From Clostridium sp. (GTDB taxonomy: Bacteria > Bacillota > Clostridia > Lachnospirales > Lachnospiraceae), in contig JAMOZY010000017.1 of NCBI GenBank assembly GCA_023667695.1, positions 1 through 55,009 on the forward strand: DNA of 55,009 nucleotides, given 5' to 3'. The notes below the pieces were generated by a model. It was not told the origin of the DNA. It did not search any database and saw nothing but the letters and a program-made list of their open reading frames with translations. Shown one piece after another: positions 7,184-15,142 of this stretch. Made by a program: the position numbers and the translations under genes. Each line of letters begins with the position of its first letter. The stretch's first letter is position 1.

Positions 7184-8401
7184 ATGTTTAAAGTAAATGA
7201 TAATTATTTGAAATTACCGGGAAGTTACTTATTTTCCACCATTGCAAAAAAAGTAAATGCCTATAAGGCGGAGCATCCGGACAAGCAGGTAATCAGTCTT
7301 GGTATCGGGGATGTTACCCAGCCTCTGGCACCGGCAATTATTGAACGGCTGCATGCGGCTGTAGACGAGATGGCAGATGCAAAAACCTTTAAGGGATATG
7401 CACCGGATTTGGGCTATGAGTTTTTAAGGACTACAATTGCAGAGCATGATTATGCAGCAAGAGGCGTTGATATTGCAGCAGATGAAATATTTGTCAGCGA
7501 CGGGGCAAAAAGTGATTCTGCCAATATTCAGGAGATATTCAGCCCGGATAATAAAATCGCAGTCTGCGACCCGGTGTATCCGGTTTATGTGGATTCCAAT
7601 GTCATGGCAGGCAGAACCGGAAGCTATGATGCTGAAACCGGCTTGTGGAGTGATGTGATTTATATGCCTTGTCGTGCGGAAAATGGATTTGCCCCGGAAT
7701 TTCCGAAAGAAAATCCGGATTTGATTTATCTCTGTTTTCCGAATAATCCGACAGGCGCTATGGTGCGAAAAGAACAGCTGCAGGAATGGGTTGATTATGC
7801 AAATAAAATTGGTGCTGTAATCATTTATGATGCCGCCTACGAGGCATATATCAGTGAAGCGGATGTGCCGCATACGATTTATGAGTGTGAGGGTGCCAGA
7901 AGCTGTGCCATTGAGCTGCGAAGCTTTTCGAAGAATGCAGGCTTTACCGGTACCCGTCTGGGCTTTACCGTGATACCGAAGGACCTGAAATCTTCAGAAG
8001 GTGTTGCATTGCATTCCCTATGGGCGAGACGGCATGGAACAAAATTCAATGGCGCACCATATATTGTACAGGCAGCAGGTGCAGCCGTATACAGTGAGGA
8101 AGGAAAGAAGCAGACAGCCCAGCAGATTGCTTATTATATGAATAATGCCAGGATTATCAAGGAAGCACTTGCCGAAATCGGTTATACGGTATCCGGCGGG
8201 GTAAATGCGCCGTATATCTGGCTGCAGACACCAAAGGATATGACTTCATGGGAGTTCTTTGATTATTTATTGGAACATGCAAACGTAGTGGGAACTCCTG
8301 GCTCCGGCTTTGGACCGAGCGGGGAAGGTTATTTCCGGCTGACTGCATTTGGCTCTTATGAGAACACGCTGACGGCAGTAGAGCGGATGAAAAAGCTATA
8401 A
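7184..8401 (+). CDS. dapL: LL-diaminopimelate aminotransferase
   Basis: This PLP-dependent class I/II aminotransferase makes LL-diaminopimelate directly from tetrahydrodipicolinate and glutamate, bypassing acylated intermediates. Signatures are ISLGIGDVTQPLAPAI near residue 38, the PNNPTGAM cofactor loop near 190, IIYDAAYEAYI, and the PLP lysine in SFSKNAGFTGTR at about residue 250. The 405-residue length fits DapL. It lies 70 bases after dapF with a GGAGG site. Its presence implies the aminotransferase pathway seen in many Clostridia. Confidence 0.96.
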   Translation: MFKVNDNYLKLPGSYLFSTIAKKVNAYKAEHPDKQVISLGIGDVTQPLAPAIIERLHAAVDEMADAKTFKGYAPDLGYEFLRTTIAEHDYAARGVDIAADEIFVSDGAKSDSANIQEIFSPDNKIAVCDPVYPVYVDSNVMAGRTGSYDAETGLWSDVIYMPCRAENGFAPEFPKENPDLIYLCFPNNPTGAMVRKEQLQEWVDYANKIGAVIIYDAAYEAYISEADVPHTIYECEGARSCAIELRSFSKNAGFTGTRLGFTVIPKDLKSSEGVALHSLWARRHGTKFNGAPYIVQAAGAAVYSEEGKKQTAQQIAYYMNNARIIKEALAEIGYTVSGGVNAPYIWLQTPKDMTSWEFFDYLLEHANVVGTPGSGFGPSGEGYFRLTAFGSYENTLTAVERMKKL

Positions 8402-8432
8402 CAGGGTTAGACTTACAATACGTGAATTTGTT

Positions 8433-8501
8433 ACCGGCTTTCTATATTTTGATTCCTCCTGTATGTTTGCAGGAAGGATAAATATAGCAGGCCGGTTTTT
8501 G
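8433..8501 (+). terminator. Long terminator hairpin after dapL
   Basis: ACCGGC (8433-8438) pairs with GCCGGT (8491-8496). Inside, CTATATTT pairs with AAATATAG and CCTCCTG with CAGGAAGG in an extended imperfect stem. Five T residues follow. It separates dapL from the MATE gene. Confidence 0.75.
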
Positions 8502-8517
8502 TGAATTGGGGAAAGCT

Positions 8518-9839
8518 ATGAGTAAATTGGATTTGTTAAAGGATAAACCACAGCGGCTGTTTTTCAGTTATCTTCTGCCATCTATGTGTTCCAATGTATT
8601 TACCTCCATATATGTTATTACAGATACGATGATGGTAGGGCATGGTGTGGGAAAGGAAGGCTTAGTTGCACTGAATCTGCTGCTTCCGATGTTTAATGTA
8701 TTCTTTGCATTTGGATACATGTTTGGTGTAGGGGGGCTGTTTTAATGTCAGTCGCCAAGGGCAGGAAGGACGAAAAAGAGGCTTCCTCCATCTTTACCAC
8801 TGCTCTGCTGACGCTGACCGTACTTGGACTTTTGATGACCATAGGATGCAGCTTAGGGGTCAGACCCCTTGCAGAGGCACTGGGGGCGGCAGATGAGAAT
8901 ATGGAGCTGGTCCTGGAATACGGCAGATGGCTGATGGGTTCCGGAATTGTTTATATGCTGGTTCCCTTCTTTCAGAACTTTGTTAAAAATGATAAGGACC
9001 CCAGACGGGCTATGCTTGGTTCTGTTGCTGGCTCGGCACTGAATGTGGTTCTGGACTATATTCTGATTTTTCCAATGCAATGGGGGATGAGTGGCGCCAT
9101 CATAGCCACGATAATCGGCAATGTATTAAATGTGGGGATTACCGTTTCCCATTTATTTACCGGACAGAATACCATGAAGCTAAGGCTGTCCGCCTTTCAG
9201 GGGAGGCATATTTGGAAGATAATGAAGAGCGGTGCTTCCAGCTTTCTCACGGAGTTATCGGTAGGGATTGTGATTTTTGTGTTTAATATTCAGATACTGA
9301 ACTATCTGGGGGAAGTGGGAATTGTAGTATACAGTGTGATTTCGAATGTGGCGATTGTTGTGAATTCCCTCTTAAATGGTGTGGCATTTTCCGCCCAGCC
9401 GATTATTTCGTTTAACATGGGGGCAGGAGAATATGACAGAGTAAAAAAAGTAAGGAATATAGGGCTTTTTACCAGCTTTATTGTCACGGTACTGCTGTAT
9501 GGGGTTATTTTCTTCTTTACGAAGGGATGTATTTATGCGTTTGTAACGCCGACTCCGGATATATTGGCATGTGGGGTTCCGGCGGTCCGTATCTATTTTA
9601 TTGGGAGCTTTGCCATGTTTATCAATGTGTTTCTGGCCAATTATTTTCAGGCAATTGTAAAGCCGGTCTGTGCTTTTGTAATCGGATTGCTGAGAGGACT
9701 GGTGTTCTGCGTGCTTTTCGTATGGATTTTACCTGGTATTTTGGGTGGAGATATCATCTGGTGGGTCATGCCGTTCACAGAGCTGCTGACGGCTATGGTT
9801 TCTTTGTACCTTTTTAACAAAAAAAGATTGTATTTATAG
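8518..9839 (+). pseudogene. MATE family efflux transporter, frame-shifted at a G6 tract
   Basis: A sodium- or proton-driven multidrug/metabolite exporter in two frames. The first part (to the TAA at 8743) holds the first helices, SKLDLLKDKPQRLFFSYLLP and DTMMVGHGVGKEG, and reads into VGG. The second begins MSVAKGRKDEKEASS and carries the remaining roughly ten membrane segments to 9839. Inserting one G in the six-G run at 8731-8736 would join them as VGGAVLMSVAKG, which matches the family. The combined length would be about 440 residues, normal for MATE. The interruption may be a real mutation, a phase-variable tract or a sequencing error. ATG 8518 is preferred over the upstream TTG 8506. It lies just before the carrier-protein genes. 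Confidence 0.85.
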
Positions 9840-9915
9840 TGAATTCATATTAAAATGGTACTATAACATGTAGGGAGAAGGAAAATTTGTTATTAAAAGA
9901 ATTGGAGGAAAAAAC

Positions 9916-10167
9916 ATGGATAAGGAATTAATTAAAAAGCAGTCATTGGAAGTGATTGAAGAAGTTCTTCCTGAGCTGGATGTTGCTACCGTAGACACAT
10001 CTGCATCAATCACAGATGATTATGATGTGAATTCGGTTTCTATCATTAAGCTGTTGGTGGGGCTTGAGGATAAATTCCATGTGGAATTTGATGACAGCGA
10101 ATTGGCATTGAATAAGTACGAAAGCTTTGATGATGTAATTGAATCCGTAGAAAAGAAAATGAACTAG
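9916..10167 (+). CDS. Acyl carrier protein-like protein
   Basis: An 83-residue four-helix carrier protein. The attachment serine is Ser40 in DYDVNSVSIIKLL. The usual DSL motif is replaced by NSV, so it is not the main fatty-acid carrier but a specialised one. The rest (LVGLEDKFHVEFDDSELALNKYESFDDVIESVEKKMN) fits helices II to IV of stand-alone carriers from secondary-metabolite loci. A phosphopantetheinyl transferase gene follows one gene later and would be able to load the 4'-phosphopantetheine arm. A GGAGG site precedes the ATG. Confidence 0.88.
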   Translation: MDKELIKKQSLEVIEEVLPELDVATVDTSASITDDYDVNSVSIIKLLVGLEDKFHVEFDDSELALNKYESFDDVIESVEKKMN

Positions 10168-10189
10168 ATGGGAATTGGAGGTTAATGAC

Positions 10190-11248
10190 ATGGCAAACGA
10201 AAAGATTTTGGACGTAACGTATCCGGGTATTACTTCCTGGCAGTGGCATGCAACGCTTTTTTCTATTTTAGGAAATGATGAAAATGCCAGAAAGTGGATT
10301 TTTAGTAATTATATACAATTACGCTGTTATACAATTAATGAAATATTTACCGGTGATGATATGCTGTTTACAGATATGATGCCGGGAAGCAGTTCATTAA
10401 AGGAATGTCCGTATTTGATTTTTTCATTGATGACGAAGGAACAGGTAGAAAGCTATTGCAGCAATATTATCGACTTTGTGATTAAGACCATCGATTTGAA
10501 CGGCTATGTATACGGTGTATTTGACGAGGCGAAAATCCTCTGCAATGCAGAAGTGGACTATAAGTTCCCACATGAGTTATTTATCTATGGATATAACATT
10601 GAAAAAGAGATTTTCTATGTTGGAGATTTTACATTCGGCGAGCATTATACTTACTCGACCGTATCCTTCAGTGATGTGGAGCGGGGGTATAAGGTAATCA
10701 GTGCGCCGGAGGATCATATGTTTAAGGATGATTATAAGGGTACCAGAGGTCTTTATGTTATTTTGAAAAATAACGAGACTACCTATTATGACCTGGATAT
10801 CACCTTGATTAAGCAGACCTTACGGGAGTACTTGAATTGTGAAGATACCAAGAATCATTTCCGGATGATGCGGAATCGTTTCAATGATACCATCTTTGGC
10901 GTAGATGTCTATGATAAGGTAATTGAGCAGATTGATAAGCAGCTTCATGCCGAAGAGCCGGATTATGATATCCGTTCCCTGCATCTGATTTATGACCACA
11001 AGGTATTGATGCTGGAGCGTATCAAGTATTTAATGGCAAATGCTTATCTTCCATTCAGCCAGGCGATTGTAGATGAGTATGCGACTGTTGTTGAAAATAC
11101 TCAGACTGCCAGAAACTTACTGGTTCGGATTTCGATTACGGAAGAGATTGACCGGGCGGACCGGTTTGCGAAGTATTTATCAGATGCAAAGAAAACAGAA
11201 ATTAAGGTGCTGACTCAGGTATTAGAGCTGCTTGAGCAGAATCAATAA
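10190..11248 (+). CDS. BtrH-like / C39-like domain protein of unknown function
   Basis: A 352-residue soluble protein. The N-terminal third starts VTYPGITSWQWHATLFSIL and continues to FIYGYNIEKEIFYVGDFTFG near residue 150. It resembles the papain-like BtrH N-terminal domain found with carrier-protein and NRPS genes, where a BtrH protein moves an acyl group from a carrier protein to its acceptor. The catalytic Cys expected after the first strand appears to be Ser or absent here, which casts doubt on that chemistry. The C-terminal half is helical (DRADRFAKYLSDAKKTEIKVLTQVLELLEQ). The ATG at 10190 follows GGAGG at 10176-10180, 22 bases after the carrier gene. The family call comes from memory of similar proteins. 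Confidence 0.45.
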   Translation: MANEKILDVTYPGITSWQWHATLFSILGNDENARKWIFSNYIQLRCYTINEIFTGDDMLFTDMMPGSSSLKECPYLIFSLMTKEQVESYCSNIIDFVIKTIDLNGYVYGVFDEAKILCNAEVDYKFPHELFIYGYNIEKEIFYVGDFTFGEHYTYSTVSFSDVERGYKVISAPEDHMFKDDYKGTRGLYVILKNNETTYYDLDITLIKQTLREYLNCEDTKNHFRMMRNRFNDTIFGVDVYDKVIEQIDKQLHAEEPDYDIRSLHLIYDHKVLMLERIKYLMANAYLPFSQAIVDEYATVVENTQTARNLLVRISITEEIDRADRFAKYLSDAKKTEIKVLTQVLELLEQNQ

Positions 11249-11255
11249 TAGAAAC

Positions 11256-12020
11256 ATGATAACAATATATTCTTTGAAAATGAATCGGGAACTGAATGAA
11301 AGGGAACGGCAACAGGCATTGGATATATTAACACCGGAACGCAAGGCGAAAGCCCTGCGTTTTCGGCGTTCTGAGGACCAGTCCCGCGGGCTGGCAACCG
11401 GTGTTCTGGAGCTTTATGCATTGTGGAAGGGCTTCGGAATTCCCTGGCCGGATGTCAGGCTCGAAAAAGGGGAACAGGGAAAGCCTTTTTTACCGGGGTA
11501 CGTTGATGCACACTATAATCTGAGCCATGCCGGCAGGTGGATTATATGCGGAACGGGCAATCAGACCCTGGGGATTGACGTAGAACAATCGGCAAAATAC
11601 AGTGAACGGATTGTAAGGAAATTTTTTCATCCGGAGGAAGTAAAGGATATTTTTTCTTATCCTCCACAGGAACGGCCGGATATATTTGCGGAATACTGGA
11701 CCATGAAGGAAAGCTTTATGAAATTATGCGGAACCGGATTCCATATGCCCCTAAGCAGCTTTTCAACAGACCGAAGAAACGGAAGGATTATGATTCTTCC
11801 GGCGATGAAAGAGGATTTGCTGTCAGAGAGAAAGAAAGAGGAGCTTCAAAAAGAGCCGCCGGTTTGTCAATGGATTGAACTGGAGGCAGGATACAAATGT
11901 GCCGTTTGTACCATGGAAATACAGGAGATGGAACAGCATAGAGTACGGCTGGAGGATTGTCTGGCTGAATTGCTCTGTTCAAATCCAGCCGCCGTCAAAG
12001 CGGATAATCTGTCCGGTTAA
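11256..12020 (+). CDS. Sfp-type 4'-phosphopantetheinyl transferase
   Basis: It transfers 4'-phosphopantetheine from CoA to a carrier-protein serine. In the 254-residue product the magnesium-binding GIDVEQ motif lies at about residue 106 and the WTMKESFMKLCGTG motif (the WxxKEAxxK signature) at about 148. NLSHAGRWIICG, the substrate-pocket motif, lies between the N-terminal part and GIDVEQ. The Sfp class acts on carrier domains of secondary metabolism rather than only fatty acid synthesis. The ATG at 11256 is chosen, only 7 bases after the previous stop, so translation is probably coupled; a TTG at 11232 is an alternative. Its 3' end overlaps the convergent dehydrogenase gene by 42 bases. Confidence 0.92.
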   Translation: MITIYSLKMNRELNERERQQALDILTPERKAKALRFRRSEDQSRGLATGVLELYALWKGFGIPWPDVRLEKGEQGKPFLPGYVDAHYNLSHAGRWIICGTGNQTLGIDVEQSAKYSERIVRKFFHPEEVKDIFSYPPQERPDIFAEYWTMKESFMKLCGTGFHMPLSSFSTDRRNGRIMILPAMKEDLLSERKKEELQKEPPVCQWIELEAGYKCAVCTMEIQEMEQHRVRLEDCLAELLCSNPAAVKADNLSG

Positions 12021-12707
12021 GTATGCAGGCGCGGAAAGAATCTGGAGAGCGCATTCCGCAGCTTCTTTTGGTGAGGCCATTCTTCCAACGGGAATGGCTT
12101 CCTCCAGAGCGGCCAGCTCGCCGGACGAAAAGCAGGCATTCATAGCGGTATCCACTGCACCGCAGGAAAGTGCATTTACGGCAATCCCGCTTGGGGCCAG
12201 TTCTTTGCCTAATGCCCGGGTAAGAGCATTTACGCCGCCCTTGGTTGCAGAGTAGGCTGCCTCGCAGGAAGCGCCGACTTCCCCCCAGACGGAAGAAATA
12301 TTCAGGATTCTTCCGGAATGCTCACGGACCATGAAGGGAATCACTTCATGACAGTAATAAAATACGGAGGAAAGATTCGTGCTGAGCAGAGTGTCCCATT
12401 CCGCTATACTTAGTTCGGTTAAAAGCCCCACGGAAGAGATTCCGGCATTATTGACTAGGGCATCGATGTGTCCCCAGGAGGCAGCGGTGGATTGGATAAA
12501 TTCCTGAACAAAGGCATAACTGCCGCTGTCACCGGAGCGGGCGATACATTCCACTCCCTGTTCGGATAATAAGCTACAGGTATGCATTAATTCTTCCGGA
12601 TGCCGATAGGAAGTGATTGCAATCCGTTCATACTGCCCCGCCAGTTCAAGGGCAATGGCCCTTCCGATTCCGGTGGATGCACCGGTAACAATGGCTGTCT
12701 TTTTCAT
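11979..12707 (-). CDS. Short-chain dehydrogenase, 3-oxoacyl-ACP reductase-like
   Basis: A 242-residue classical SDR with the NAD(P)-binding motif TGASTGIG at residues 9-16, NNAG at 86-89, catalytic Ser138/139, and Tyr152 and Lys156 in the YSATK motif. It is closest in style to FabG. The substrate could be an acyl group on the neighbouring carrier protein, but that is inference. The ATG at 12707 has AGGAGG directly upstream; a longer start lacks one. Its last 42 bases overlap the end of the phosphopantetheinyl transferase gene on the other strand. Confidence 0.9.
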   Translation of the reverse strand: MKKTAIVTGASTGIGRAIALELAGQYERIAITSYRHPEELMHTCSLLSEQGVECIARSGDSGSYAFVQEFIQSTAASWGHIDALVNNAGISSVGLLTELSIAEWDTLLSTNLSSVFYYCHEVIPFMVREHSGRILNISSVWGEVGASCEAAYSATKGGVNALTRALGKELAPSGIAVNALSCGAVDTAMNACFSSGELAALEEAIPVGRMASPKEAAECALQILSAPAYLTGQIIRFDGGWI

Positions 12708-12755
12708 GAATATCCTCCTGACTGGTTCTGATTCTGCCACAAAAATCCTTCAAAA

Positions 12756-12784
12756 ATCTTAAAAATACTATAACATAGAATCAA
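12756..12784 (-). promoter_or_regulatory. Probable sigma-A promoter of the dehydrogenase gene
   Basis: On the minus strand, TTGATT (12784-12779) and TAAGAT (12761-12756) are 17 bases apart, and the start codon lies 48 bases downstream. It is back-to-back with the promoter at 12789-12817. Confidence 0.45.
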
Positions 12785-12788
12785 TGAC

Positions 12789-12817
12789 TTGAAAATGAAA
12801 CTTTTGTCTGATATACT
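12789..12817 (+). promoter_or_regulatory. Sigma-A promoter of the LytR_C gene
   Basis: TTGAAA at 12789-12794 and TATACT at 12812-12817 are 17 bases apart. The gene's start codon is 53 bases downstream. Confidence 0.7.
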
Positions 12818-12869
12818 CAGATACAGAGTTTTTTCGACAATAGATAACGCATGTTGGGAGGTCCTTATT

Positions 12870-13394
12870 TTGAATAAGAAGATGTTAAAGTTATTTGGTG
12901 AAGCGTTTTTAAAGACATTAATTGTGATTTTAGGCATTGCAATTGTGATTTTTGCAATTTATTTTTTGATACAGATTTTTGGCGGTGGCGGCAAGGACAA
13001 GGACCCTTCCGAGGATGTGCCGATTAATACGCAGGATTTGAATGATGATGACCCATCCACGGATGATGTTCCGGACACCATAGAGCCGACAACGGAACCA
13101 CCGGCAACAGCAGAACCGATTTCTTCTGTCGGACATACCATTGAAGTGCTGAATAGCACCGATACTGCAGGTGTTGCAGCCGGATGGCAGGAAAAGCTGA
13201 ATGCAGCGGGCTTTAATGTAACACAAATCGGTAATTATGAAACAGAAACTCTGACCGGTACCAGGATTATCGTAACCCAGGAGGGGATGGGTCAGGACTT
13301 GGTAGGTCAGTTCCGAAATGCAACTGTAGAGGTTGGCACCATAAGCAGTGGAGTGGAAATTCAGATTATCATTGGTACGGATGATGCACAATAA
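12870..13394 (+). CDS. Membrane-anchored LytR_C domain protein
   Basis: A 174-residue protein. One membrane segment at about residues 15-37 is followed by a short GGGGK sequence, an acidic Thr/Pro-rich extracellular linker, and a C-terminal domain of about 85 residues starting HTIEVLNSTDTAGVAAGWQEKLNAAGF. This is the LytR_C fold found in cell-envelope proteins. It probably sits outside the membrane near the wall. The UUG at 12870 is chosen because GGGAGG at 12856-12861 precedes it and because upstream in-frame codons overlap the promoter. It is followed by the GT26-like and YitT genes. Confidence 0.8.
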   Translation: MNKKMLKLFGEAFLKTLIVILGIAIVIFAIYFLIQIFGGGGKDKDPSEDVPINTQDLNDDDPSTDDVPDTIEPTTEPPATAEPISSVGHTIEVLNSTDTAGVAAGWQEKLNAAGFNVTQIGNYETETLTGTRIIVTQEGMGQDLVGQFRNATVEVGTISSGVEIQIIIGTDDAQ

Positions 13395-13408
13395 GGATTT
13401 GAAATAAT

Positions 13409-14107
13409 GTGGTTAATGAAATGAATGAGCAGTTGGAATTATTTGACATCCCTTTTCAAATATACAGTGAACGGCAATTGTATGAAAAAAGCTGTGATTT
13501 TTTGGAGGAACCTACATTATATACGATATTCTTTGTAGCAGCAGAGCAGTGCAATTATCTTTCAGAAGCGAAGGAGTTCATGCAGAAAACGGAGCAGACT
13601 CTTTGGATTCCGGGGGATGATGCCCTTCGTACATTGTTTCCAAAGAAAGAACGACATGACCTGGCCGATTTTTCTATTCTGAATTATGTCATGCAGGTAT
13701 GCGGCTATGGGGCGGATATGGGATGGGACCTGTGCTTTTTGATGGAGGATGAAAAGCAGCTGGAGCTGGTTATGTCCAGTGTTCGAAACGCTTATCCGTA
13801 TCTGGCAATTCACGGCTTGGACTTAAAAGCCATGAAGTCTTCAGAGATGATGGTAAATGAGATTAATTCCATTGCACCGGAAGTATTGTTTTTGGGACTT
13901 CATTCGGCTGAATTGCGCCGTTATATAGAGTTTGATAGAAAAAGGACCAATGCCAGGCTTTGTATCTGTGTTGGAAATCTTTTAACCGATGAAATGTCTA
14001 AAAAGAATAAATTGTTCCATACTATTACTATGAGCAGAAGGCTGAAAAAGCGTCTGCGCAAATTTAATAAAAAGGAACAAGAAAAGAATGGTGGCGTTCG
14101 GAAATAA
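13409..14107 (+). CDS. Divergent WecG/TagA/CpsF-like (GT26) protein
   Basis: A 232-residue soluble protein. The order of motifs follows GT26 glycosyltransferases: TLWIPGDDALRTLFP (compare the DG-V-WA region), CGYGADMGWDLCFLMEDEKQ, then RNAYPYLAIHGLDLKA and the INSIAPEVLFLGLHSAELRRYI segment that matches the family's INxSGADILFVGLGxPKQExWI. The Lys/Gln of the last motif are replaced. The catalytic Asp region is not convincing, so activity is doubtful. A basic tail (KKRLRKFNKKEQEKN) could contact membrane or nucleic acid. GUG 13409 follows AAGGA. It overlaps the YitT gene by 20 bases. Confidence 0.45.
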   Translation: MVNEMNEQLELFDIPFQIYSERQLYEKSCDFLEEPTLYTIFFVAAEQCNYLSEAKEFMQKTEQTLWIPGDDALRTLFPKKERHDLADFSILNYVMQVCGYGADMGWDLCFLMEDEKQLELVMSSVRNAYPYLAIHGLDLKAMKSSEMMVNEINSIAPEVLFLGLHSAELRRYIEFDRKRTNARLCICVGNLLTDEMSKKNKLFHTITMSRRLKKRLRKFNKKEQEKNGGVRK

Positions 14108-14966
14108 AAATCAGATATGGAATGGGCTGGCAATCCTGTTGGGAACCGGTCTTATGGCGACGGCCGTAAATTGTGTGTTTGAACCTATGCAGCTGGTGAC
14201 CGGAGGGGTGACCGGCATTGGGATTATTGTGAAAGAATTGACAAGGAATATTGCAGGAGAGGAAGGAATCCCCTTATGGATTACGAATCTGTTCTGTAAT
14301 GTTCCTTTGTTTATATTTGCCTATTATATACTGGGAAAGCGCTTTGTCCGGCGCGGTATTGTATCGGCAATCATATTTACAATATACCTGGGAGTGATTC
14401 CAATCACATCGCTGCCGACCGGTGACCTGCTGTTGAATTCCCTGCTGGGAGCGGTGCTGATGGGATTAGGGCTGGGGCTGGTATTTGCAGTAGGTTCTAC
14501 CACCGGCGGAATGGATTTGCTGGCGGTACTTCTGCAAAGCCGATTCCGGTATCTGTCAGAGGCACAGATTCTGGCGGTGGTGGATGGCGCTATTGTAATT
14601 GCCGGTGGTATTATATTCGGCCTGGAACATGCGCTTTATGCCCTGTTGGCAATTTTTATTGTCACAAAGGTATCTGATGGTATCATGAATGGTCTGAAGT
14701 TTTCCAAGGTAGGATATGTGATTTCCGATTATACGGAAGAAATCAGCCAGCGTATTATGTCAGAGCTTCAACGGGGAATCACCGGCATTGACATAACTGG
14801 TATGCATACCAAGACCCGGAAAAATATGCTGATGTGCGTAGTTTCCAGAAAAGAAATCGTAGAATTGAAGGAAATTGTGTTTGAAATTGACCCCAAAGCA
14901 TTTGTAATTGTTACGGATGCCAATGAAACGGTAGGGGAAGGATTTCTGAATTATAGGGCAGAATAG
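14088..14966 (+). CDS. YitT family membrane protein (DUF161/DUF2179)
   Basis: A 292-residue protein with five to six membrane segments, including LLGTGLMATAVNCVFEP and the family-typical GAVLMGLGLGLVFAVGSTTGGMD. A cytosolic C-terminal DUF2179 domain of about 80 residues begins near KVGYVISDYTEEISQRI and includes GMHTKTRKNMLMCVV. YitT proteins are common in Firmicutes, and their substrate is not established. It is translationally coupled to the upstream gene. Confidence 0.9.
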   Translation: MVAFGNKNQIWNGLAILLGTGLMATAVNCVFEPMQLVTGGVTGIGIIVKELTRNIAGEEGIPLWITNLFCNVPLFIFAYYILGKRFVRRGIVSAIIFTIYLGVIPITSLPTGDLLLNSLLGAVLMGLGLGLVFAVGSTTGGMDLLAVLLQSRFRYLSEAQILAVVDGAIVIAGGIIFGLEHALYALLAIFIVTKVSDGIMNGLKFSKVGYVISDYTEEISQRIMSELQRGITGIDITGMHTKTRKNMLMCVVSRKEIVELKEIVFEIDPKAFVIVTDANETVGEGFLNYRAE

Positions 14967-15025
14967 ACGATAAAACAGGAAAAAAGTTAATAGATTTGCA
15001 TAAAAAAATGCGTTAATATACAGAA

Positions 15026-15055
15026 TCCACAAATTAAGGAAAATTAATTTGTGGA
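15026..15055 (+). repeat. 12-bp perfect hairpin upstream of the sugar ATPase gene
   Basis: TCCACAAATTAA at 15026-15037 is exactly complementary to 15044-15055 around a GGAAAA loop. No T run follows, so it is not a standard terminator. It lies 88 bases before the ATPase start and may be an operator or an mRNA stabiliser. Confidence 0.55.
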
Positions 15056-15142
15056 ATAGTAATATGGTTTTTAAGCAGTAAATGCTGTATCATAGCACTA
15101 GTGTTAGTCAGAAATTAAGCATAATCCAAGGAGGAATTTTGA

